A stretch of 33,413 bases of DNA, taken from contig JADFMB010000007.1 in the NCBI GenBank assembly GCA_022564115.1, positions 1-33,413 on the forward strand, in the 5' to 3' direction. Below the pieces are notes generated by a model. The model made no database searches and had not been told where the DNA came from. It worked only from the letters and a program-made list of their open reading frames with translations. The translations under genes were made by a program, and so were the position numbers. Position 1 is the stretch's first letter. Every line of letters starts with the position of its first letter. This document shows positions 16,094 to 24,382 of the stretch, piece after piece. The DNA comes from Pseudomonadota bacterium. Lineage in GTDB: Bacteria > Pseudomonadota > Alphaproteobacteria > Rhodospirillales > Casp-alpha2.

Positions 16094-18925
16094 TCAACCG
16101 CCTTTGTCCGATTGGCGCACCACCTCGGCGCAGCGCCCGCAGGTGTCGGGATAATCCGCATCCTGGCCGACTTCAGGCAAAACTTTCCAGCACCGCCCGC
16201 ATTTCTCGCCATCGGCTTTCTCGGCAACGACCCAGGCGTCGCTAACATCATCTAACGAGAAACTGTTTTTGGGGCCAGAGTCCGGGATAAATCTCGCATC
16301 GGAGGTAATGAACAATTCGGCCGCGTCCAGTCCGTCGAACAGGGCGATGTCTTCGGAATTGGCATAGACCACGGGATGCGCCTGAAGCGAGGAGCCAATC
16401 CGCTTCTCCTTGCGCTCAAGCTCGATGGCCCCGGTGACCACCCGTCTCAGGTTTCGGATCTTGGCCCATTTTTCAGCCAAATCGTCGTCGCGCCAGGCTT
16501 CGGGAATGTCGGGAAAGGTGCGAAGGTGAACGCTTTCTTCCGTCTCCTCCTCCCCCCCCTCCTGATAGCGGGCTTGCCAGGCTTCTTCCGCCGTGAAGCA
16601 GAGGAACGGCGCCAGCCATGCGGTCAGGCAGTTGAAGACTTCGTCCAAGACGGTCCTGGCGGCGCGGCGCTTGGGGGCATGGGCCGGGTCGCAATAGAGC
16701 GAATCCTTGCGGACGTCGAAATAGAAGGCCGACAGATCGACGGCGCAGAAGTTATGCAGTTCGGCGAACACCGGGTGGAACTGAAAATCGTCGCAGGCCT
16801 GTCTCAGGTGGCGATCCAGTTGCCAAAGCCGGTGCAGCACCCATCGCTCCAGTTCCGGCATCTCGTCCGTGCCGACGCGTTCGCTTTCGCCGAATCCGGT
16901 CAGATTGCCCAACAGGTAGCGTAGGGTGTTCCTGAGCCGGCGGTAGATGTCGGCGTTTCTTTTCAGGATCTCCGGCCCGATGCGCAGGTCCTCGGAATAG
17001 TCCGAGCCGACCACCCACAGCCTGAGGACATCGGCGCCATGCCGGTCGATCACGTCTTGGGGCGAGACGACGTTGCCCGTCGATTTCGACATCTTACTCC
17101 CGTCCTCGCCCATGACGAAGCCGTGAGTCAGCACCGCCTCGTAAGGCGCCCGGCCCCGGGTGCCGCAGGATTCGAGGAGCGATGAATGGAACCAGCCGCG
17201 GTGCTGGTCGGTGCCTTCCAGGTACAGCGACGCCGGCCATTTCAGGTCGTCGCGGGTCTCGAGGACGAAGGTGTGGGTGGCGCCGGAATCGAACCACACA
17301 TCCAGGATATCCATCACTTGTTCGTAATCCTCGGCCTTTAGGTCGTCGCCCAGAAACCGCGACGGGTCGGACGAGAACCAGGCGTCGGCGCCTTCGGCCT
17401 CGACCGCCTCGACGATGCGCTCGAGCACCCCTTGGTCGCGCAGCGGCTCGCCGGTTTCCTTGTTGACGAAGACGGTGATCGGCACCCCCCAGGCGCGTTG
17501 GCGCGACACGCACCAATCGGGGCGGGTCTCGATCATGCCGCGAAGGCGTTTTTGCCCCGACGGCGGCACGAATCGGGTCTCCTCGATGGCTTTCAGGGCC
17601 TTGTCGCGGAGCCCCGTCTTTTCCATGGAAATGAACCACTGGGTGGTGTTGCGGAAGATCAGCGGCGCCTTCGAGCGCCACGAATGGGGATAGCGGTGGA
17701 CCAGTTGCCCCCGCGCCAGCAGGCCACCGGCGGCCTCAATGGCGTCGGCGATCTCGCCGTTGACCTTGAACACGTGCTGGCCGGCGAACAGCGGCACGTG
17801 ATCGAAGAAACAGCCGTTCCCGCCGACCGTCTCGGGCACCTCGATGCCTTCAGCCATGCCCAGTTCCCAGTCGTCGGAACCATGCCCCGGCGCGATGTGG
17901 ACGATGCCGGTGCCTTCCTCGGTGGTGGCGAAACCGGCGGGGAGCGCCGGCACCTCGAAGTCATAGCCTTGGCCGGCCAAGGGATGGCGGCAGACGGTGC
18001 CTTCCAGGTCCGAGCCCTTGAAGGTGGCGAGAACGGTGTGTCCGGTGATGCCGCATTCGGCGAGCGCCGTTTCCAGGCGGGCCTCGGCGATGACCAGTTT
18101 TTCACCCGGTTTTGCCAGACTTCCGTCGGCGGCCTCCTTGACCTCGATAACCACGTAATCGATGTCCGGCCCATAGGCGACGGCGCGGTTGCCGGGCATG
18201 GTCCACGGCGTCGTCGTCCAGATGACGATGGACGCCCCCTCGATTTCGGGTTGGGATGCCTTGGCGACGGGGAAACGCACGTAGATGGTGGTCGAGGTGT
18301 GGTCGTGGTATTCGATTTCGGCCTCGGCCAGGGCCGTCTTTTCGACCGGCGACCACATCACCGGCTTGGCGCCCCGGTAGAGCGATCCATCCATCAGGAA
18401 CTTGCCCAGTTCGCGGACGATCTGGGCTTCGGCCGAGAAGCTCATGGTCGTGTAGGGGTTGTCCCAGTCGCCGATGACGCCGAGGCGCTTGAATTCCTCC
18501 CTCTGGATATCGATCCAGTGCTCGGCGAATTCCCGGCATTCGCGGCGGAATTCGATGATCGGCACCTGGTCCTTGTCTTTCTTCTTCTTGCGGTACTTTT
18601 CCTCGATCTTCCATTCGATCGGCAGGCCGTGGCAGTCCCAGCCGGGGACATAGTTGGCATCCTTGCCCAGCATCTGCTGCGACCGAACGATGATGTCCTT
18701 GAGGATCTTGTTGAGCGCGTGGCCGATATGCAAATGCCCGTTGGCGTAAGGCGGGCCGTCGTGAAGGATGAATTTCTCGCGCCCCTTGGCGGCCTTGCGG
18801 TGCAGGGACTGGATGTCCATGTCCCGCCACCGGGCGAGGATTTCGGGCTCAAGCTTCGGCAAACCGGCCTTCATGGGAAAGCCGGTCTGGGGCAGGAACA
18901 CCGTCGATTTGTAATCGGTCGTCAT
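16094..18925 (-). CDS. ileS: Isoleucine--tRNA ligase
   Basis: The 943-residue class I synthetase charges tRNA-Ile. The HIGH motif is at 66-69 (GHLHIGHA) and the KMSKS motif is in DGSKMSKSTGN, near residue 610. The editing domain between them contains the expected TTPWTMPGN segment. The C-terminus ends in a zinc finger of two CxxC pairs (CGRCWKV and CGRCAEVV), the mark of the bacterial-type enzyme. It starts 3 bp after ribF and is followed by lspA 7 bp later. Confidence 0.97.
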   Translation of the reverse strand: MTTDYKSTVFLPQTGFPMKAGLPKLEPEILARWRDMDIQSLHRKAAKGREKFILHDGPPYANGHLHIGHALNKILKDIIVRSQQMLGKDANYVPGWDCHGLPIEWKIEEKYRKKKKDKDQVPIIEFRRECREFAEHWIDIQREEFKRLGVIGDWDNPYTTMSFSAEAQIVRELGKFLMDGSLYRGAKPVMWSPVEKTALAEAEIEYHDHTSTTIYVRFPVAKASQPEIEGASIVIWTTTPWTMPGNRAVAYGPDIDYVVIEVKEAADGSLAKPGEKLVIAEARLETALAECGITGHTVLATFKGSDLEGTVCRHPLAGQGYDFEVPALPAGFATTEEGTGIVHIAPGHGSDDWELGMAEGIEVPETVGGNGCFFDHVPLFAGQHVFKVNGEIADAIEAAGGLLARGQLVHRYPHSWRSKAPLIFRNTTQWFISMEKTGLRDKALKAIEETRFVPPSGQKRLRGMIETRPDWCVSRQRAWGVPITVFVNKETGEPLRDQGVLERIVEAVEAEGADAWFSSDPSRFLGDDLKAEDYEQVMDILDVWFDSGATHTFVLETRDDLKWPASLYLEGTDQHRGWFHSSLLESCGTRGRAPYEAVLTHGFVMGEDGSKMSKSTGNVVSPQDVIDRHGADVLRLWVVGSDYSEDLRIGPEILKRNADIYRRLRNTLRYLLGNLTGFGESERVGTDEMPELERWVLHRLWQLDRHLRQACDDFQFHPVFAELHNFCAVDLSAFYFDVRKDSLYCDPAHAPKRRAARTVLDEVFNCLTAWLAPFLCFTAEEAWQARYQEGGEEETEESVHLRTFPDIPEAWRDDDLAEKWAKIRNLRRVVTGAIELERKEKRIGSSLQAHPVVYANSEDIALFDGLDAAELFITSDARFIPDSGPKNSFSLDDVSDAWVVAEKADGEKCGRCWKVLPEVGQDADYPDTCGRCAEVVRQSDKGG

Positions 18926-18928
18926 TAT

Positions 18929-19927
18929 TCAGTCCCTGTCCGCCTCGGGGACCGGGGGTGTCCCCCGAAAACCCCGGCCGCCTTCCGCGCCTCTTGAAAG
19001 AATCCTTTGTGCCTTGGCCACATCCGAGGCGATTTGTGCCTTCAAATCGTCGACGCCGTCAAACTTCTTTTCCGGGCGCAGGAAATCGACCAGCCTGACG
19101 CGCAGGCGTTTTCCGTACAGATCGCCGTCGAAATCGAACAGGAACACCTCCAGGACCACGCCGTCGCCGCCGAAAGTCGGCCGGACGCCGATGTTGGCGA
19201 CGCCGGCAAGCCACATTCCCTCGTTTTCCTCTTCAATTGAGGCGCGCACCGCATAGACGCCCAGCGTCGGCCTCAGATAATCGCCCAAGGGGATGTTGGC
19301 GGTCGGGAAACCGATGCTTTTGCCGCGCGCCTCGCCCCGCGCCACCCGGCCCTCGATCTCGAAATCCCGGCCCAGGACCGCCGCCGCGCCTTTGGCGTCG
19401 CCGTCCAATAGCCGTTCGCGGACGCGGGTCGAGGAATAGGCCTCGCCCGACGGGTCTTTTTCAGCGTTGACGGCGGTAAAGCCGAAGCCTTTTTTGGCCC
19501 CCATCGCCAGCAGCAGTCCGCAGTCGCCGCCGCGTTTGTGGCCGAAGACGAAATCGTACCCCGAAACCACGTGCCCGGCGCCGAGGCCGTCGACCAGGAC
19601 GGTGTTGATGAAGTCTTCCGCCGGCAGGGAGGAAAAGGTTTTGTCGAACCGCTGCACGATCAGCAGGTCGGCGCCCAATTCGGCGATCCGCCGCGCCTTG
19701 GCCCGGAAAGGGGTGAGGCGGAAGGGCTCGGAGCCGGGGGTGAAAAAGGCCCGAGGATGGGGCTCGAACGTCAGCACCGCCCACGGCCGGCCCAAGTCGC
19801 CGGCGATCAGGCCGGCCTCGTGGATGACCGCCTGATGGCCCGGGTGGACGCCGTCGAAATTGCCGATGGCGACCGTCGCGCCCCTGGCGTCGGCGGGAAG
19901 CGCGTCATAATGGCGGTAAATCCGCAT
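18929..19927 (-). CDS. ribF: Bifunctional riboflavin kinase / FAD synthetase
   Basis: The 332-residue enzyme makes FMN from riboflavin and then FAD. The N-terminal adenylyltransferase domain has GNFDGVHPGH at 22-31 and SSTRVR at 165-170. The C-terminal kinase domain has GKSIGFPTAN at 202-211. The tail after residue 310 is glycine- and proline-rich and not part of the fold. It heads the ribF-ileS-lspA group. The 80 bp before its start are extremely G-rich on the plus strand (see the G-run feature), with no clear promoter. Confidence 0.95.
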   Translation of the reverse strand: MRIYRHYDALPADARGATVAIGNFDGVHPGHQAVIHEAGLIAGDLGRPWAVLTFEPHPRAFFTPGSEPFRLTPFRAKARRIAELGADLLIVQRFDKTFSSLPAEDFINTVLVDGLGAGHVVSGYDFVFGHKRGGDCGLLLAMGAKKGFGFTAVNAEKDPSGEAYSSTRVRERLLDGDAKGAAAVLGRDFEIEGRVARGEARGKSIGFPTANIPLGDYLRPTLGVYAVRASIEEENEGMWLAGVANIGVRPTFGGDGVVLEVFLFDFDGDLYGKRLRVRLVDFLRPEKKFDGVDDLKAQIASDVAKAQRILSRGAEGGRGFRGTPPVPEADRD

Positions 19928-19962
19928 GGCGGGAAAGTGTCAGCGCCCCCCTCGCGGGTCAA

Positions 19963-20006
19963 GGGGAAAGGGCGCCAGGGGGGGGCCGAGGGGGAGGGCC
20001 GGGGGG
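19963..20006 (+). other. G-run cluster with G-quadruplex potential
   Basis: Runs of 4, 3, 8, 5, 3 and 6 guanines lie within 44 bp, separated by 1-5 bases. They lie between the end of maoC and the start of ribF. The run-rich strand is the template for those genes, so the mRNA there is C-rich. Confidence 0.6.
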
Positions 20007-20007
20007 C

Positions 20008-20466
20008 CTAGTTGGTTTTGGCTTTCGACGGCACCAGAACCATGGCCTGTCCGTCCAGCACCACCTCGCCTAGGACGGAGCACACGGTGTCCATTTCGAT
20101 GATCCGTTTTTCGGCTATCAACCGGGTCACCGTGCACGTCGCCGTCACCGTGTCGCCGACCTTGACCGGGGCCTTGAAGCGCAGGTTCTGGCTGACGTAG
20201 ATGCAGCCCGGTCCGGGCAGCTTGGTGCCGATGACGGTGGAAATCAAACTGGCCGTCAGCATGCCGTGGGCGACCCGGCCCTCGAACATGGTTTCGCTGG
20301 CGAACTCGTGATTCAGGTGGATGGGGTTGGTGTCGCCGGAGATGCCGGCGAACGACATCACGTCGGCATCGGTGATGGTCTTGGCATAGACGTCCCGCAT
20401 GCCTTCCCGCAGGTCCTCGAAGTAATACCCGTGCAGCATTTCATGAGTGCTTTTGGCGGGTTCCAT
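20008..20466 (-). CDS. MaoC-family (R)-specific enoyl-CoA hydratase
   Basis: The 152-residue hot-dog-fold protein carries the hydratase-2 motif AGISGDTNPIHLNHEFA with catalytic Asp45 and His50, followed by VAHGMLTASLIS. Family members hydrate trans-2-enoyl-CoA to (R)-3-hydroxyacyl-CoA, as PhaJ does for polyhydroxyalkanoate synthesis. Which acyl chains it takes cannot be told here, and no pha gene is in the window. Length and motif order fit PhaJ-like single-domain enzymes. A good promoter lies about 80 bp upstream, and the leader holds a repeated GAGG-containing element. Confidence 0.88.
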   Translation of the reverse strand: MEPAKSTHEMLHGYYFEDLREGMRDVYAKTITDADVMSFAGISGDTNPIHLNHEFASETMFEGRVAHGMLTASLISTVIGTKLPGPGCIYVSQNLRFKAPVKVGDTVTATCTVTRLIAEKRIIEMDTVCSVLGEVVLDGQAMVLVPSKAKTN

Positions 20467-20481
20467 CGGCTTTCACTCCGT

Positions 20482-20506
20482 CCTCGTTGAAATGGCCTCG
20501 TTGAAA
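20482..20506. repeat. 11-bp direct repeat in the maoC leader
   Basis: CCTCGTTGAAA occurs at 20482-20492 and 20496-20506, 3 bp apart. On the transcript it reads TTTCAACGAGG twice, each with a GAGG that resembles a ribosome site. The nearer copy is 15 bases before the start codon. Confidence 0.8.
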
Positions 20507-20543
20507 CGGCGCTTGTGCGGCGCAAAACAATGTACCGCACTGC

Positions 20544-20572
20544 AATATATGTTTTTCATGAAGGCGCGGCAA
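20544..20572 (-). promoter_or_regulatory. Promoter of the MaoC gene
   Basis: On the minus strand TTGCCG (20572-20567), a 17-bp spacer and TATATT (20549-20544) form a near-consensus sigma-70 promoter. It predicts a leader of about 70 nt before ATG 20466. Confidence 0.6.
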
Positions 20573-20620
20573 GTTAGATGATACAGGCTACTGGCCTTAT
20601 CACGGCGTCCCAGGCCTGCT

Positions 20621-21676
20621 ATGGGTAAAAGGATGAATTTCACCCGACCCGCGCCGAAATCCGCCGTTTTCGCCGCCGCCTGCTTTTTCGCGGCGGCGTT
20701 AGGGCCGGCAACCTTTCCGGCCCATGGCGCGGAGGCGAAACCGCCCGCCCTCGGCCTTCCGATTCGCTGCCGGCCGGGGAAGGACTGCTGGCTGGTCAAT
20801 TTCGTCGATGTCGATCCGGGCCCGGGCCGGCGCGATTACGCCTGCCGGAAAAGGACCTACAACGGACACAAGGGTACCGACATCGCCATCCGCGATCTGG
20901 CCGTGATGGCCGAGGGCGTCGACGTGGTGGCGTCGGCGCCCGGCATCGTCAAGGCCCTGCGCGACGGCATGAAGGACGTCGACTTCACCATTGCCGGCAG
21001 CGGTTCCGTCAAGGGGCGGGAATGCGGCAACGGCCTGGTTCTCGTCCACGAAGGCGGCTGGGAAACCCAGTATTGCCACATGCGCCGGGGCAGCCTCGCG
21101 GTCAAAAAGGGCGATTCCGTCGAACGGGGGCGGAAGCTGGGCCTGGTCGGCAACTCGGGCCGGGCGCAGTTCCCCCATGTCCATCTGGAAGTGCGCAAGG
21201 ACAAGCGGGTGATTGATCCGTTCGCCGGGGTGGGGCGGCAACGGGAATGCGGCCTAGGCGTTGCCCCCCTTTGGCGGCAGGACGCGCTTAAGGGTCTGAC
21301 GGGGGGGACGACGGCCCTCTACAACGCCGGTTTCGGTCCCGGCCGGCTGTCCCCCGGGGACGCCAGGCGGGGCGATTCTTCCGCCTCCCGGATGCCGCGC
21401 ACGGCGCCGGCCATGGTTCTGTGGGTGGATATGTTCTGGCCCCGGGCCGGCGATATCCTGAGCCTCCGCATCACCGCCCCCAACGGCCAGACCGTCGTTA
21501 AACGCCAGGCCACCATCAAAAAGACCCAGGCCCGGCGGTTCGTCCTTGTCGGCAAGAAAAGGAAGTCTCGTTTATTGCCGCCGGGGACCTACCGGGGCGA
21601 CATCACCCTGGTGCGCGACAAGGGCGGCGCGAAAGAGAAAATCATCTCCATCGTCCGCGAGGTCGAGGTCCGCTGA
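20621..21676 (+). CDS. M23 family (LytM) zinc metallopeptidase
   Basis: The 351-residue protein has a signal peptide (hydrophobic 14-32, cleavage near AHGA at 34-37) and a central M23 domain. Zinc ligands are H83 and D87 in HKGTD and H188 in HVHLEV, with YCHM (H153) as the catalytic His. It should cut peptidoglycan cross-bridges in the periplasm. Five cysteines between 50 and 152 may form disulfides. About 120 residues after the catalytic domain form a beta-rich region (VLWVDMFWPRAGDILSL, then YRGDITLVRDKG) that I do not recognise. ATG 20633 is an alternative start. Confidence 0.88.
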   Translation: MGKRMNFTRPAPKSAVFAAACFFAAALGPATFPAHGAEAKPPALGLPIRCRPGKDCWLVNFVDVDPGPGRRDYACRKRTYNGHKGTDIAIRDLAVMAEGVDVVASAPGIVKALRDGMKDVDFTIAGSGSVKGRECGNGLVLVHEGGWETQYCHMRRGSLAVKKGDSVERGRKLGLVGNSGRAQFPHVHLEVRKDKRVIDPFAGVGRQRECGLGVAPLWRQDALKGLTGGTTALYNAGFGPGRLSPGDARRGDSSASRMPRTAPAMVLWVDMFWPRAGDILSLRITAPNGQTVVKRQATIKKTQARRFVLVGKKRKSRLLPPGTYRGDITLVRDKGGAKEKIISIVREVEVR

Positions 21677-21702
21677 CGGTCCTTTGGCCAAGACAGGGAC
21701 CG
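21677..21702. terminator. Inverted repeat between convergent genes
   Basis: CGGTCC (21677-21682) and GGACCG (21697-21702) pair perfectly around a 14-base loop that itself holds TTGGCCAA. It lies directly after the M23 stop and before the end of the opposing gene, so it could terminate both. No T tract follows. Confidence 0.35.
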
Positions 21703-21707
21703 GGGCC

Positions 21708-22187
21708 TCAGCTTTTCAACCGCCGCCGGGACACCAGCTTCGGGCTGGCGCTCATTCCCTTGCGGGTTTTTTTCCTGGCCGTCCGGTTGCCCTTGGCTGT
21801 CCCGGGGGCTGTCCCGGGGGCTGTCCCGGCGGCTTTCCGGGTTTTTCCGGCCTTGCCCGGCAACTTCCGTTCGAGGATGTCGTCTTCCGGGAACAGCGCC
21901 GCTTGTTTGTCCTTGGCCGATTTTTTCGCCTTGGCGCGGGTTTCGATGAGACTCAGCGTGCGCATGACCATGGGGTGGCGGTCCAGGCGTTTGCGCGTTT
22001 TCGTATAGTGGACCCGGGCGATGGCCTCGATGTTCCGGGCGACGGCCGGATAGGGGTGGTGGCGCTCGCTCCACCGGGCGTAAGCGGCCAGGGTCCAGGA
22101 GTTGGCCGGCACCGCCTTGAGGCCGCGCTCTCCGCACCACGAAACGAATTCGTTCCAGGCCTTGTCGTCGCCGCGTTTTGCCGCCAC
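21708..22187 (-). CDS. Small basic protein resembling the core-binding domain of tyrosine recombinases, without a catalytic domain
   Basis: No family name is recognised. The first 90 residues (KAWNEFVSWCGERGLKAVPA, then TLAAYARWSERHH, ARNIEAIARVHY, PMVMRTLSLIE) have the spacing of the SAM-like core-binding domain of phage integrases: F-x-x-W-C-x-x-x-G, then A-x-Y, then I-x-A-I-x-x-x-H. The catalytic R...HxxR...Y domain is absent. Residues after 90 form a lysine-rich, low-complexity tail with TAPG repeats. The GTG start at 22187 has GGGAG nine bases upstream. It may be a DNA-binding remnant put to new use. The domain call is by eye and needs a profile search. Confidence 0.55.
   Translation of the reverse strand: MAAKRGDDKAWNEFVSWCGERGLKAVPANSWTLAAYARWSERHHPYPAVARNIEAIARVHYTKTRKRLDRHPMVMRTLSLIETRAKAKKSAKDKQAALFPEDDILERKLPGKAGKTRKAAGTAPGTAPGTAKGNRTARKKTRKGMSASPKLVSRRRLKS
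21795..21830. repeat. Three 12-bp tandem repeats inside the basic tail
   Basis: GGCTGTCCCGGG is repeated at 21795, 21807 and 21819 (last copy one base changed). In the minus-strand protein this gives repeated TAPG units. The 12-bp period keeps the reading frame, as expected for slippage that is tolerated by the protein. Confidence 0.85.
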
Positions 22188-22265
22188 CCTTCTAGTCTCC
22201 CGCTGTCCCTTGGCTGGTTTCCGTTCAAGGGAATTAACTAAATTAACAGCCTTGCCGCCGCCGCC

Positions 22266-22305
22266 AAACCCCTAGATCGTAAAGGAAACCCCTAGATCGT
22301 AAAGG
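22266..22305. repeat. Perfect 20-bp tandem duplication upstream of the reductase gene
   Basis: AAACCCCTAGATCGTAAAGG occurs at 22266-22285 and again, with no gap, at 22286-22305. It ends 69 bp before ATG 22375. AACCC at 22287-22291 and GGGTT at 22304-22308 add an inverted repeat around the second copy. The 187-bp gap between the two divergent genes also holds an AT-rich patch at 22231-22249 with two copies of AATTAAC. Confidence 0.9.
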
Positions 22306-22374
22306 GTTGCCTTGGCTCCCCTGGAACGGCAAATTACCTGCCCCGGACAGCGGAAAGTCAAAAGGAAGCCAACC

Positions 22375-23538
22375 ATGAACGAGCCCAAGGATTCCTCCGG
22401 CGGCTGGGACGGATACCGGACCTTTTGCGTCGAGCGCAAGGAACCGGAAAGCCGGACCGTCACCTCGTTCTACCTGACGGCCAAGGACGCCCGCCCGCTG
22501 GCGCCCTACAAGCCGGGGCAGTTCCTGGGCTTCAAGCTCGACGTGCCGGGCCACGACAAACCGGTCCTTCGCACCTATACCATTTCCGACAGCTCGGGCG
22601 ACGCCACCCATTACCGCCTGTCCATCAAGCGCGAGCCGCCGCCTCCCGATCAACCGGACGCACCGCCCGGGGTGTCGTCCAACTATTTCCACGACCACGT
22701 CGAGGTCGGCGGCGAATTGCAGGTGCGCGCGCCCTCGGGCGATTTTTTCCTGCTCGAAGACGATGACGGAGATGGGGACGGGGAGGGGGGCGATTCGGGG
22801 CTGGTGGTGCTGCTGTCCGGCGGCGTCGGCCTGACGCCGATGGTCAGCATGCTCAACCACATCGTTTCCAACGGCGCCAAAAGGCCGGTGTGGTTCGTCC
22901 ATGGGGTCCGCAACGGCGACGAACACGCCTTCGGCGCGCACGTGCGGGGCTTGGCCGAAACCCACGCCAACGTCCATGCCCACATCGCCTATTTGGAACC
23001 GTGCCCCGGCGACGTCGAAGACCGGGACTACGACAGCGCCGGGGTGATTACCATGGAACTGCTGCAAAGCCTGCTGCCCGGCAAGGACGGCGATTTCTAC
23101 CTGTGCGGCCCGCCGCCGTTCATGAAGTCGCTGTTCAACGGGCTTCTCGACTGGGGGGTGGTGGAATCCCGCATTTATTACGAATTCTTCGGCCCGGCGA
23201 CGGTGCTCAAGAAGGGCGCCGGGGATAAAGCCGATCAAGAACCCGCCCCGGCTTCCCCCGGCCCCGAGGCGGCGGCCGACGGGCCGGTGGTGACGTTCAA
23301 GCGTTCCGGCGTTACGGTCAACTGGGACCCGGACCAGGAAACCATCCTCGAACTTGCCGAAGCCAACGGGCTGGCGCCCGATTTCAGTTGCCGGTCCGGG
23401 GTCTGCCATACCTGCATGTGCACGTTGATCGAGGGCGAGATCGAATACGTCAACGACGACGCCTTCCTGCCCGAGGAGGAAGGGCAGATCCTGATCTGCT
23501 CCTCGAAACCGAAGACCGACATCACCGTCGACGTCTGA
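22375..23538 (+). CDS. Flavin-dependent NAD(P)H oxidoreductase with C-terminal 2Fe-2S ferredoxin domain
   Basis: The 387-residue protein has three modules. The FAD domain (about 12-128) has RTYTIS at 66-71 and the SVK-like SIKREPP and SNYFHDHV segments, close to the reductase half of flavohaemoglobin. The NAD domain (143-275) has GGVGLTPM at 149-156 and YLCGPPPFM at 242-250. The ferredoxin domain (305-387) binds a plant-type 2Fe-2S cluster through C339, C344, C347 and C375. No globin or oxygenase domain is present, so electrons must go to a separate partner. An acidic DDGDGDGEGG insert lies at 130-139. ATG 22375 is set by AAAGGAAG at 22361-22368. The partner is not evident; the diiron gene 58 bp downstream is a candidate. 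Confidence 0.85.
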   Translation: MNEPKDSSGGWDGYRTFCVERKEPESRTVTSFYLTAKDARPLAPYKPGQFLGFKLDVPGHDKPVLRTYTISDSSGDATHYRLSIKREPPPPDQPDAPPGVSSNYFHDHVEVGGELQVRAPSGDFFLLEDDDGDGDGEGGDSGLVVLLSGGVGLTPMVSMLNHIVSNGAKRPVWFVHGVRNGDEHAFGAHVRGLAETHANVHAHIAYLEPCPGDVEDRDYDSAGVITMELLQSLLPGKDGDFYLCGPPPFMKSLFNGLLDWGVVESRIYYEFFGPATVLKKGAGDKADQEPAPASPGPEAAADGPVVTFKRSGVTVNWDPDQETILELAEANGLAPDFSCRSGVCHTCMCTLIEGEIEYVNDDAFLPEEEGQILICSSKPKTDITVDV

Positions 23539-23596
23539 AGTTCCTGACGTTTTCGTGAGTTGGCGCGGCGGCGGCCCGCCTGTAGGCTTTGCCGGC

Positions 23597-24382
23597 ATGC
23601 TTGTCGGTTCTTCATTGCCGGAAATCTCTGCCCTTGAAGCGCTGGCGGCCAAGGGGGAAGCCCAGCAGTGGTCCTTCGATGACATCGACTGGGACATCGA
23701 GGCGGTGGTTCCGGCATGGCTGCCGAGAAAATTCTGTGCCGCCCTGATCAGCCAGTTCTATCACGGCGAGATGGCGACCCTCGCCATGTGCCGGCGAATC
23801 CTGGCCGAAGTGGACACCCCCGTGAGAATCCCCGGGGCCAGGCGTTGCGTCGAGCTTCAGATCGCCGACGAGACGCGCCACGCCGAGGTCTATCGGGCGT
23901 ATGTGGCCGGGATCGGCGGTCTCCAGCCCATCGATCCGACGCTAAAGGCCGCGTATGACAAGGCCCTTGCCTGGGACGGCCCGCCGGAGGCCATGATCGC
24001 CGCCTTCAACATCGTTCTCGAGGGCGAAGCGTTGTTCGCGCTCGATACCCTGGGCGGCTGGCTGCCGTGTCCCCGGTTCCGCCGCATCAACGCACGCGTA
24101 TCGCGCGACGAGGCCCGTCACCTCGCCTTCGGGCGGGCGTACCTGAAGGCCCGGCTCGTCACCCTCGGCGGGGACCGGCGCTTCGAGATTTACCGCTGGC
24201 TGAAGGATCTTTGGACGGACACCGCCTTCGGCGTCCTCGGCCGGTTCCCCATCCCCAATGCGATCCTTGGCCGCCGCTGCCGGACCTGGGCCGAAACCGG
24301 CTGGCAAGACCACCGCCGGGCCTTGTTCGATGTCGGCCTCGTCAGCGCCGATGAGGCCCGGCGCTTGGAAGGCGGCACATGA
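23597..24382 (+). CDS. Diiron ferritin-like (R2/AurF-like) protein
   Basis: The 261-residue helical protein shows a full set of diiron ligands in ribonucleotide-reductase-R2-like order: E58 in YHGEMATL, E92 and H95 in ADETRHAEVY, E142 or E144 in VLEGEALF, and E172 with H175 in RDEARHLAFG. Such proteins are oxidases or oxygenases that need two electrons from a reductase. The gene upstream, a flavin/2Fe-2S reductase, would fit that job (inference from context). The start is uncertain: GTG 23555 would add 14 residues, and neither start has a strong ribosome site. Its TGA overlaps the glycosyltransferase ATG (ATGA). The substrate is unknown. Confidence 0.78.
   Translation: MLVGSSLPEISALEALAAKGEAQQWSFDDIDWDIEAVVPAWLPRKFCAALISQFYHGEMATLAMCRRILAEVDTPVRIPGARRCVELQIADETRHAEVYRAYVAGIGGLQPIDPTLKAAYDKALAWDGPPEAMIAAFNIVLEGEALFALDTLGGWLPCPRFRRINARVSRDEARHLAFGRAYLKARLVTLGGDRRFEIYRWLKDLWTDTAFGVLGRFPIPNAILGRRCRTWAETGWQDHRRALFDVGLVSADEARRLEGGT

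Noticed and set aside
17432-18997. 521-codon open frame on the plus strand
   Set aside because: It lies antisense to ileS, whose HIGH and KMSKS motifs are clear. No independent ribosome site or motif supports it.
22243-23697. 484-codon open frame on the minus strand
   Set aside because: It is antisense to the reductase gene and crosses the 20-bp duplication. It has no recognisable domain.
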